A stretch of DNA of 64,000 nucleotides from Paenibacillus puerhi. Lineage in GTDB: Bacteria; Bacillota; Bacilli; Paenibacillales; NBRC-103111. Under the pieces are notes generated by a model. That model made no database searches and was not told the DNA's origin. It saw only the letters and a program-made list of their open reading frames with translations. Shown here in pieces: positions 1 through 7,900 of this stretch (its first letter is position 1; each line of letters starts with the position of its first letter). The stretch spans positions 1 to 64,000 of the forward strand of contig NZ_WUWM01000024.1 in the NCBI RefSeq assembly GCF_009846885.1, read 5' to 3'. The translations under genes were made by a program, and so were the position numbers.

Positions 1-1
1 T

Positions 2-64
2 AGATCCTTTTCGGTGGATTATGGACAGTACTACCTGCCATTCCATTGTAAGGGATCTTTTTTC
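2..64 (+). terminator. terminator-like hairpin of an upstream gene
   Basis: AGATCC near position 2 can pair with GGGATCT near 50-57, followed by a run of T. The loop is about 35 bases, so this is a weak but plausible rho-independent terminator for a gene lying left of the window. Confidence 0.35.
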
Positions 65-206
65 TGTTCAGATAGTTAAATGATAGAAAATTGTGAAGAT
101 TCAGAGAAGATTAATGCAACGCTAGTGATCTCCATTAGTAGTTGTAGTGCTACCGTAATGAATTTAGCGAAGAAATTTGATTAAAATTTGAGAAAAAATA
201 ATTAAA

Positions 207-235
207 TTGACAAAATTATACTACCCTGATACTCT
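207..235 (+). promoter_or_regulatory. sigma-A-like promoter of the marR/ABC operon
   Basis: TTGACA (207-212) is followed after 17 bases by TACTCT (230-235), which is preceded by TG in extended -10 style. It lies about 40 bases before the MarR gene and in AT-rich DNA. It probably drives the whole four-gene unit, which the MarR protein may itself repress. Confidence 0.5.
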
Positions 236-273
236 GAGTTAAACAGCATGATGTCTATTTTGAGGTGAGCAAC

Positions 274-837
274 TTGGATATTCAAGTAGAACTATTTTTA
301 ATTCAGCAAATTTATGGAACTCTCTTTGCGGTTTCCAACAAAATCCAGACTATAGGCGATACTTATTTTGAGGACATTACATCAAGACAGTTCATGATTA
401 TGATGGCTATCATTCACTTGCCGGAAGAAGAGGCCACGATCATCAACATCGCCAAGAAATTAGGTACGACCAAGCAGAGTGCAAGACATCTGATTTCTTC
501 AATCGAAAGTAAAGGGTATGTAGTTGCTATACCAAGTCTCCTGGATCGACGTGCTTTGAATATCAAAATCACGGAGTCCGGGAAAAAGGTTCTTCTGCAA
601 TGCGGGGAAAGGTCGATTCACTTCTTAGCCGATCTTTCCAGAAATTTCTCCAAGGAAGAGCTGGAGCAATTATGGACTCTGTTGAAAAAGCTATATCAGT
701 TTGATGGCGAGAAGCAGGAGGGATTCGAGGAAAACATTACGATTCAAATGGGAGATGAACAGGATGAGATGACGAAGAAGGCAATGGAAGAATTCACTAC
801 ACGACGAAATGCACAAGTGCCGGACTCGAATTCTTAA
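274..837 (+). CDS. MarR-family transcriptional regulator
   Basis: This is a winged-helix DNA-binding protein of the MarR family, which usually represses a neighbouring efflux operon until a ligand binds. The central region (roughly residues 35-130) has the helix-turn-helix (IINIAKKLGTTKQSARHLISSIESKG) and the basic wing around LLDRRALNIKIT. The start is probably TTG 274, because GAGGTG (262-267) sits six bases before it. A GTG at 265 is in frame, but the ribosome site overlaps it. A hydrophilic tail of about 40 residues follows the core. The gene lies directly before an ABC exporter whose ATPase starts 74 bases on, so regulation of that exporter is the likely role. The inducing compound cannot be read from the sequence. 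Confidence 0.85.
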   Translation: MDIQVELFLIQQIYGTLFAVSNKIQTIGDTYFEDITSRQFMIMMAIIHLPEEEATIINIAKKLGTTKQSARHLISSIESKGYVVAIPSLLDRRALNIKITESGKKVLLQCGERSIHFLADLSRNFSKEELEQLWTLLKKLYQFDGEKQEGFEENITIQMGDEQDEMTKKAMEEFTTRRNAQVPDSNS

Positions 838-910
838 GTAACGGGATATGGACATTAGGAGCTTAGTAGTCTTAGGTAATACTTTGGAGAGAAATTTGGG
901 AGGGAATGTA

Positions 911-1849
911 ATGGAACATGCAGTGGTTGTGAGTAATCTACACAAGAGCTACCGTGACAAAAAAGCGGTGAATGGTCTTAATTTTGTTGTAAACAAAGGG
1001 GAAATATTGGGGTTTCTGGGTCCTAACGGAGCTGGAAAAAGTACAATGATGAATATTTTATCGACCATTTTATCAGCGGGTGAGGGCGAAGTTACAATAC
1101 TGGGAACGCCTCTGAAGAAAAATGCGAAGTCCATCAAGCATCACATTGGGGTTGTGCCTCAGGATCTCGCCATTTATGAAGAGATTTCAGCTGAGAAGAA
1201 TGTGAGATTCTTTGCAAGTCTTTATAATCTGAAGGGCCAAGAATTGGAGGATAAAGTGAAGGCCGCACTGGAACTGGTAGGTCTCTATGATAAGAAGAAC
1301 CATAAGCCCAAAACGTTCTCAGGCGGTATGAAAAGAAGATTGAACATTGCTTGCGGAGTCGCTCATCAGCCTGAGCTGATTATCATGGATGAGCCGACAG
1401 TGGGCATCGACCCTCAATCCAGAAGTCATATCTTGGAATCCATCAAGGTTCTAAAGCAGAAAGGTGCAACGGTGATTTATTCGACTCACTACATGGAAGA
1501 GGTAGAGGCCATATCCGACCGGATCCTGATTATTAACGAAGGACAAATTATTGCGGAGGGTACAAAAGAAGAGTTGAACCAGAGGGTAAGCGATGAGATA
1601 ACCTATACCTTCACTGTAGAGCATACCCAGGATCTAATCGAATCGGCATTCCATCAAATAGACGGTGTCACGAAAGTACGTCTGTCGGAGCATATGATTG
1701 AGGTTACCTCTAGAAAGTCCAAAGAAAATCTCAATCGTATCATAGGCGTCATCACCTCAAGTGATTGCAAAATTCATAATATGAGCCGTATAGAGGCTTC
1801 ATTGGAAACAACATTCCTTGAGCTGACTGGGAAAAACTTAAGAGATTAG
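911..1849 (+). CDS. ABC-2 type exporter, ATP-binding protein
   Basis: This is a 312-residue nucleotide-binding subunit of a DrrA/CcmA-like exporter. Visible motifs are Walker A GPNGAGKST (about residue 37), the signature FSGGMKRR (about 136), Walker B LIIMDEPT (about 156) and the H-loop STHYMEE (about 194). The C-terminal 90 residues match the extra domain of drug-exporter ATPases. I chose ATG 911, with GGGAGGG about eight bases upstream. An upstream in-frame start at 848 has no good ribosome site. It is cotranscribed with two permeases immediately downstream and probably powers efflux of a small hydrophobic compound. The substrate is unknown. Confidence 0.9.
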   Translation: MEHAVVVSNLHKSYRDKKAVNGLNFVVNKGEILGFLGPNGAGKSTMMNILSTILSAGEGEVTILGTPLKKNAKSIKHHIGVVPQDLAIYEEISAEKNVRFFASLYNLKGQELEDKVKAALELVGLYDKKNHKPKTFSGGMKRRLNIACGVAHQPELIIMDEPTVGIDPQSRSHILESIKVLKQKGATVIYSTHYMEEVEAISDRILIINEGQIIAEGTKEELNQRVSDEITYTFTVEHTQDLIESAFHQIDGVTKVRLSEHMIEVTSRKSKENLNRIIGVITSSDCKIHNMSRIEASLETTFLELTGKNLRD

Positions 1850-1861
1850 GGGTACCTTCAC

Positions 1862-2602
1862 ATGAATTTTATGAGAATCGTTTGGTTTGACTTTTTGAAT
1901 ATATGCAGAAACCCGATGCTCGTTATGATCAATACGGTAGGGCAAATGATGATATGGGGCGGTTTCGGTCTGGTTACAAGCGGCCAGTTTGGAGGAACGA
2001 TCAATTCCTTTGACTACTATGGGGTCGCTACCATGACTTTATCTTCTATCCTGATCTCTATGACCGTAACGAATACCTTTATGGAAGAAAAGGTGAAGAG
2101 GGGGAACCTGCGTATTGCCTACGCTCCGGTTAGCAAAGCTGAGATTTATTTATCAAAGCTGCTGTCCACTTTCATCTTCGGTGTTATCGCCTTCACCTTG
2201 TTATGCTTGATTGAACAGTATGTGTTTCAGAGCAATTTTGGCGGGAATAATATCTTTTATGTTATTGCACTGATCGACATTCTCGCGTTATTCGGCTGCT
2301 CTTTAGGCGCGCTGGTTGTCGTTATTTTTAAAAGCGAGGAACGGGCGAATGCCGTCATGCCGATCATCTCTATCCTCTTTATCTTTTTTGGTGGTGTATT
2401 CAGCCCTATTGGTCATTTTGGAACAGTCATGCAGACAATAGCTCAACTATCACCCGCTAAGTGGGTCCTACAATCGGCATTTCAGATCATTTATGACAAC
2501 AATTTCAGCTTGTTCCTGCCAGTTATCGCTTGTCTGCTGATCTTCTCCATTTTCTTTACCCTTATCGGCCAATTTATTTTTAAACCGGAGGAATATCTGT
2601 AA
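1862..2602 (+). CDS. ABC-2 type exporter, permease subunit 1
   Basis: This is a 246-residue integral membrane protein with about six hydrophobic segments and the ABC2_membrane arrangement. A cytoplasmic loop with EEKVKRGNLRIAYAPVSKAEIYLSKLL lies after the second segment, the coupling region typical of ABC-2 permeases. It starts 13 bases after the ATPase, and its stop codon overlaps the next start by one base (TAATG). That indicates translational coupling with the second permease and a heterodimeric channel. Confidence 0.85.
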   Translation: MNFMRIVWFDFLNICRNPMLVMINTVGQMMIWGGFGLVTSGQFGGTINSFDYYGVATMTLSSILISMTVTNTFMEEKVKRGNLRIAYAPVSKAEIYLSKLLSTFIFGVIAFTLLCLIEQYVFQSNFGGNNIFYVIALIDILALFGCSLGALVVVIFKSEERANAVMPIISILFIFFGGVFSPIGHFGTVMQTIAQLSPAKWVLQSAFQIIYDNNFSLFLPVIACLLIFSIFFTLIGQFIFKPEEYL

Positions 2603-3597
2603 TGAATTTTATACCGTTATTCAAGAATAAATTGGATAGGATTAAATTCAAGAAAGAAATTTTTGTTGTCGCACTCATCATTATTCCTATTACCATTCTG
2701 GCAACGGTGTTACTATCCAACCGGCTGGAGATGAAATCAAAAATCGCGTTTGTCACAGAAGACGCGCGGAGCGCACATGATTTTCCGGAAAATGATAAAT
2801 TTTCGATTATTGCGTTAAAAGACAAACCGGTATTTTCGGATTTAATTCTGGGTCATTATGATGCAATCGTGGAGAAAAAGCAGGATGGCACCTATGACGT
2901 CGCTACTGTAATCAAAAGTAAAGAGAGCACAGAAATTATATCCAACTACTTTAACAAAAAGGAAAGCCCCGACGAATACGGCAAGGAAGATAAACAGCGC
3001 GGCCTTGGGGCGAAAGTCTTGGGTTTTATTGTCATGATTGTTTTGATGCAGGGCGTTGCCTTAACTTTGCTTTATACCGAAGATAGAAGCCTCAAAACCT
3101 TCGGAAGAATTTTGATGGCGCCGGTAAATGAGACGATGTACATCTTTACACAGGGGATTTTCACATTTGTTTGTTTGTATATCCCCACATTTTTGGCGCT
3201 GGCTATTACGAAGGAAGTTTTCGGGGTCGACATCGGATTTAGCCTAGGGTTGCTGGCGATAATGATCGCTATTGTGACTGCTCTTGGAACTGCGTTTGGC
3301 ATCTTCATGTCTTCGATTCTGAAGCAGAACGTTTCCTTAACCGCAAGTTTGATTGCCATCATCACTTCTCTGCTGGGTACCTGCTTAGTTTCCTTTAAGG
3401 TCAACAACAGCTTGATCGACGGATTGATCAGCATCATCCCGCAAAAGGCCTTCATGGATATTCTGGACGGGACAGAAAAAGGGAAGGAGTTCATGCAATT
3501 CAAAGGCCAGTTGATTGACTTGGCGATTTGGATTGTTGTACTTGGGTTAATCGGAAGCTTAGTCATTAGACGTAAAGTGAAAACAGGAAACTATTGA
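2602..3597 (+). CDS. ABC-2 type exporter, permease subunit 2
   Basis: This 331-residue membrane protein begins on the stop codon of the previous permease. One N-terminal membrane segment (about residues 20-40) is followed by a soluble, probably extracytoplasmic stretch of about 100 residues. A cluster of five hydrophobic segments begins near residue 135. This is the layout of the ABC2_membrane_3 (YhgE/DrrB-like) type. With the upstream ATPase and permease it forms a complete exporter. It ends in a basic tail (RRKVKTGNY). Confidence 0.85.
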   Translation: MNFIPLFKNKLDRIKFKKEIFVVALIIIPITILATVLLSNRLEMKSKIAFVTEDARSAHDFPENDKFSIIALKDKPVFSDLILGHYDAIVEKKQDGTYDVATVIKSKESTEIISNYFNKKESPDEYGKEDKQRGLGAKVLGFIVMIVLMQGVALTLLYTEDRSLKTFGRILMAPVNETMYIFTQGIFTFVCLYIPTFLALAITKEVFGVDIGFSLGLLAIMIAIVTALGTAFGIFMSSILKQNVSLTASLIAIITSLLGTCLVSFKVNNSLIDGLISIIPQKAFMDILDGTEKGKEFMQFKGQLIDLAIWIVVLGLIGSLVIRRKVKTGNY

Positions 3598-3978
3598 TTC
3601 ATTACGATTCGTTCAAAATTTGAAAGTAGACAGAATCTTGTCCATTCAAAATATGGAATTAACGGAGCAGCTACCAATTGCCGGACCCTTCCGTACCCTT
3701 TTTCATTCAACATCTATATTAGGGCTTGCTGAACAAGATCCGAACTGCGCCTAGCCGAAACGAAGCCCGTCAAGGCCAAAAAATCCTGAAAAAAAGCAAA
3801 AAGAGAGTCCGTAACCGCCTCTCCAAGTTCATGACGAGGAACTGATTGGCAATGACGGTCAGACTACTCTCCGCTTTGGAGCACGAATGCGGTTCAGTCC
3901 CAGTTTGCGTTTATATTCTCCGAATTTTCCTTATATGGAGTAATATGGAGTAGCAAGTATAGGTATAGGAGGATTATC
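3598..3978. other. non-coding, probably decayed sequence
   Basis: No credible gene is seen. The segment contains AGGGCTTGCTGAA (about 3721), which resembles an insertion-sequence end. On the reverse strand there is a broken, stop-interrupted reading frame that could be the tail of a transposase. I could not identify a family. Confidence 0.35.
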
Positions 3979-4203
3979 ATGGAAAGTTTTTTCGATTTTT
4001 TGACAAGGAAAATAAAGGGTGATGTAAGTAATCCGACAAAATGGATAGTGTTTATAATCGTTATTGGTATATTATTTTATCCAATACTGAAATCTAATAT
4101 TGAAATGACAAACAAATCAGCATTACTGGCTATTTATTGTATTCTGTTCCCAGTTACATATATCTTAATTAATTGGTTTAAATATCGAAGAAAACAGAAA
4201 TAA
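3979..4203 (+). CDS. small two-helix membrane protein, unknown function
   Basis: This 74-residue protein has a perfect AGGAGG ribosome site (3967-3972) six bases before the ATG. It has an acidic and basic N-terminal stretch, two hydrophobic segments (about residues 23-40 and 48-66) and a basic C-terminus (KYRRKQK). I do not recognise a family. It stands alone in AT-rich DNA after the exporter operon. The strong ribosome site and clean frame argue that it is expressed. It could be a small immunity-like or stress membrane protein, but nothing in the sequence proves this. Confidence 0.6.
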   Translation: MESFFDFLTRKIKGDVSNPTKWIVFIIVIGILFYPILKSNIEMTNKSALLAIYCILFPVTYILINWFKYRRKQK

Positions 4204-4302
4204 AGAGGGTTCTGAGTTAATTGGTAAAAAATGTTAATAAAGTAAAACTCTTATTGACACCTATACTTTCGTGACACAAATAAATTGTATTACCGTTTAT
4301 CT

Positions 4303-4559
4303 ATGGGTTTTCATGGAAAAAAAGCATCTGAAGCTGTAAATCCAGGAACTTTTATAGAAGCATTTCTGATCATCATCGTATTCTGCTGGCTATAGGATTC
4401 CAACTGTCTTCTAGGAAAACTCATAGTGGAGGTCAACTCCTGTTAGAGCTGTCGGCAGTAGCATCCATTATCATAATGCCAACGATTGTCGAGCTTGCAG
4501 GAGAATTTATCTTTGTTCGCTTTGTTCCCAAAGTAGTTTTACGTGACGAAGGTCATTAG
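4303..4559 (+). pseudogene. frameshifted remnant of a small membrane protein
   Basis: An ATG at 4303 opens a 30-codon frame ending at TAG 4393-4395 with a hydrophobic C-terminus (FLIIIVFCWL). A second frame overlaps it and continues to TAG 4557-4559, reading LLELSAVASIIIMPTIVELAGE and ending FVPKVVLRDEGH, again membrane-like. Together they look like one broken gene with a frame change near 4370-4395. No family is recognised and the assignment is tentative. Confidence 0.3.
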
Positions 4560-4578
4560 GTGAGTTCCGAATAAGTTA

Positions 4579-4612
4579 AGAGCCCCCACAGGAGTGGAGG
4601 TTCTTTTGCTAT
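4579..4612 (+). terminator. rho-independent terminator-like hairpin
   Basis: AGAGCCCCCAC pairs imperfectly with GTGGAGGTTCT across an AGGA loop and is followed by TTTTG. It lies after the decayed membrane-protein frame and may end transcription entering from the left. Confidence 0.5.
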
Positions 4613-4650
4613 GCCATGTTATCCTGTCCGTTACTTCTATGAAACAAAGG

Positions 4651-4756
4651 GATACCTGGTCTCATAGGAAATTTGCTGAATGAAGAGTCCTGCTGATGAT
4701 CCAGGCAACCTAGCGGCTCTATCGAGAGGTTTCGGAACGCTAAAGCGGGACCTGCC
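4651..4756 (+). ncRNA. possible structured leader RNA, unassigned class
   Basis: Several pairings are visible. GGTCTC (4658-4663) pairs with GGGACC (4747-4752). AGGA (4666-4669) pairs with TCCT (4688-4691). TAGCG (4711-4715) pairs with CGCTA (4738-4742) and encloses a CTCT-ATCG-AGAG hairpin (4717-4728). CCTGG (4655-4659) can instead pair with CCAGG (4701-4705), which would compete with the first helix. The segment lies about 150 bases before the giant exoprotein gene. I compared it mentally with the consensus sequences of common riboswitches and could not assign a class. Confidence 0.3.
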
Positions 4757-4796
4757 GATTGTACGCTACATCTACAATTGTTCAGATTCGAAATAA

Positions 4797-4848
4797 TTGT
4801 TTACCTCGTGAACAACTTGAAGATATTCAGGTCATGTAAACGCTTGCT
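4797..4848 (+). promoter_or_regulatory. promoter region with palindrome and perfect cre site
   Basis: TGTAAACGCTTGCT (4835-4848) matches the CcpA consensus TGWAARCGYTWNCW at every position. A degenerate second copy begins 30 bases later (TGAAAGCGCT, 4865-4874). Upstream, TTGTT-TACCTCGTG-AACAA (4797-4815) is a near-palindrome overlapping a possible -35 (TTGTTT 4797-4802), with a -10 like GATATT (4822-4827). The cre lies just after the -10, where CcpA would block transcription, so carbon catabolite repression of the downstream exoprotein is likely. Confidence 0.6.
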
Positions 4849-4911
4849 AGGATGAGGAAGTGGATGAAAGCGCTGGTCAACTAGGCCAAGACTGATGAAA
4901 AGGGTGATAGT

Positions 4912-7900
4912 ATGTGGCAAAGGCTGTTCCGGTTGCATCTGGTACTTATGCTGACGCTCGCTCTCGCGATTCCTGGAGGGCTGTCCGCCGTATCCAAGGT
5001 GTATGCAGCCTCAGGTATTACGATCGACGCTCCTGCTGATGGAGCGACGGTTGGAGCGGGAATTGTTCGGATCTCGGGAACGTACACGCAGGTGTACGAG
5101 CTCAAACTGTTTATAGGGGGAAGCCGACAGGTAGATGTGCAGACCTATGATCCGGACGGGGACAATACCGGAACCTGGCATTATGATTTCAATACGACCG
5201 GATACAGCGGTCCCGTTCAGCTCAATGCGCGGGGGCTTGATGTAGAAACCCGGTATGGCGTCTGGAGCCCTGTCCTTACGTTGAATGTGAACAATACCGC
5301 AGCTTCGGCGCCCAAGGTAACGATCGTAAGCCCCGGCGAAGGGATATCGCTTAGCGGGATAGTGCCGATTCGAGTGAAAGCGCTATCGGACTCGCCGATC
5401 CAAAAGGTCGAGGTGCGAATCAACGGGGGAGCCTGGCAGGAAGCGGCTTTGGACGGGTCCGAGTACAAGCTTGACTGGAATACGCAGGGTATCGGCGACA
5501 AGACTAGCAGTATTGAAGCTAGAGCGTTCAGTCAGTCGGGCAAGAAGGGCTCCTCGCTTACTACGTATGCGAAGGTCGGAGCAGGCACGAATGAGACGCT
5601 CAAGATAGAAAATCAGGATCGCTCCATGTGGCTGTGGGAAGCGGCTACCTACAATATTTTGATGAATCCGGGCTCGCGGAACGTGCTGGATGCGCTGCTA
5701 AAGGATACGGAGACGTTCGACTCCGAACCGGTAAAGGTGCTGTACTTTGCCGTAGGTCCGTATGCCGGCATGGACATTCTTGAGGATGGCCGCGACCGGC
5801 TGAGGGATTTCATCGCGTGGGCCCATGACCGCGGATATCAGGTACAGGCATGTATTGCGGGCGGAACCTCGCCGCCGTTCCTCGGAGCGTATAGCGAATA
5901 TCACGATGTGGCGATCGCCCATTTCGAGCAGGTGTTGAACTACAATATCAGCTCAGAGCCGAATGAAAGATTTGATGGCGTCAATGTGGACATCGAGCCG
6001 TATATTTCGCCGGACTTCAAGCTGCAGTACCCATCGCTGCAGATCCAGTACCTGGATCTGATGGCACGCATGATGGAGCGCCGCAATGCCACGGGCATGA
6101 ATGCCCCGGTCGGACCGGCGATACCCAAGTGGTATGATACCTCCGATCAATCGAAGGAAATTACGTGGAACGGCGAAACGAAATGGTTGTCGGAGCATGT
6201 CCAGGATATTACGGACTACATCTCCATCATGGACTATCGGGATACGGCCGACGGTTCGGCGGGCATCATTGCCGGAGCGGCTGGAGAGATCGCTTATGCC
6301 AACAAGATCGGCAAGCCGAATTCCGTCGTAATCGGCGTGGAAACGCTCGATATCGCCAACAGCGGCGACCCGGAGACGATTACTTTCCGAGAAGAAGGGC
6401 GAATCGTGATGGAGCAGGAGCTGGATAAAGTGTACGCTGCTTTTGCGGGCGACCCTTCATTCGGCGGCATTGCGATGCATCACTACGATTCGATTCGCTG
6501 GCTGCCTTCTCATTGGGGCCCGGACGGCGTATTCTGGGAACCGCCTGCGGATAACGAGCCGCCTAGCGCGGTGTCGGTGAATCCGACAGCTGCCGCGCAG
6601 GATTATCAGACGATTACCTTGTCCTATGGAAGAGCCTATGATAACGGCGAGATCGAAAGGTACATCGTCTACCGCAGCACGACCCCCGAGTTTATACCGA
6701 GTCCGGAGCTGATAGCCGGCACGTCCAGAAGCCTGTCGTTCAAGGATATCGGCCTGCTGCCGAACACAACCTACTATTACAAAGTGGCGGCTATCGACTT
6801 GAAGGGCAATATCGGTCCGGCTTCGGCTCAGACGAAGGCGACAACAGGCCATACGGATTTGAAGCCGATGATCGTATCGTCGATCCAGATCATCAGAGGC
6901 GCCACCAATGCAGCCGCCCATCTGACGGTGGTGGATAAGGACACGCTGCAGCCTTTGGTTGCTGAGGTGAATGGACGGTTCACGTTCGCAGGCGGCAAGT
7001 ACGTGGGCGCGTTTAGTTCCGCAGACGGCAAAGTATCGTTAACCTCGGAGCAAATTCCGAAAGGCTACCAGATCGGCTTCGAGCCGCGCCGGGTTGCCGC
7101 ATCGGGCTATTACTGGGCGCAAGCTTACGACAGACCTCATACGGCCGTCGCAACGCCGCGTGTTCGGTTGAGCCAGCTAGCTTTGAGCGCCGGCGCATTG
7201 ACAGAAGCTTTCTCTGCCGACAAGGCCCACTACACGGCTACCATTCCGGCGAATGAAACGGCATTGCGCTTGACGCCGACCGCAGAGAAAAGCGGTACCA
7301 CGATTGCTGTCAACGGTCATATGGTTGCGAGCGGAACGGCATCCCCGACGATTCCTCTGCATGAGGGAGAGAACCGGATTGTCATCCAGACCTTCGGCCC
7401 TGACTCCATTACAGACAGCTATACCGTGACGATTAACCGATCGGGACCGGTCGATAATGTCTTTAAGGCGGTTGAGGATGCGTATGTCTTCCAGAATGCG
7501 GTATCGGCGAACTACGGGACGGAGCCGACGCTGGATATCGTCGATATTCCCAACGCTGCAGGCGGCGGGGACCGGATGTCCTTTGTCAAATTCGATCTTC
7601 GGAAATATACCGATCCCATCCAGCAAGTGACGTTGAATGTCTACGCACCTGCTGCGATAGCGGCCAATGTCGATGTCACCGTAGCGGGATATGATGCAGA
7701 CAACTGGAGCGAAGGAACGATTAATTGGACGAATAAGCCTTCCACCCCTTCTGTTGCTAAGGTGGGAACGCTAAAAATCCGCCAGGCGGGCTGGTACAGC
7801 CTGGATGTGACTTCATTTGTGAAGACGCAAACGGATGGTGTCGTCACCTTGCGTCTGGCTGACGATACGACCAAAAGTACATTGGTTCAGTTTTACTCCA

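Noticed and set aside
274-3597. Antibiotic biosynthesis or lantibiotic immunity cluster
   Set aside because: Only a regulator and an exporter are present; no precursor peptide or modification enzyme is visible nearby.
3721-3900. Insertion-sequence right end and transposase tail
   Set aside because: AGGGCTTGCTGAA is suggestive, but the reading frames are broken and I could not match any IS family, so it is reported only as decayed DNA.
4651-4756. c-di-GMP, c-di-AMP, SAM or guanidine riboswitch
   Set aside because: The conserved core motifs of these classes are not present; only a generic structured RNA is supported.
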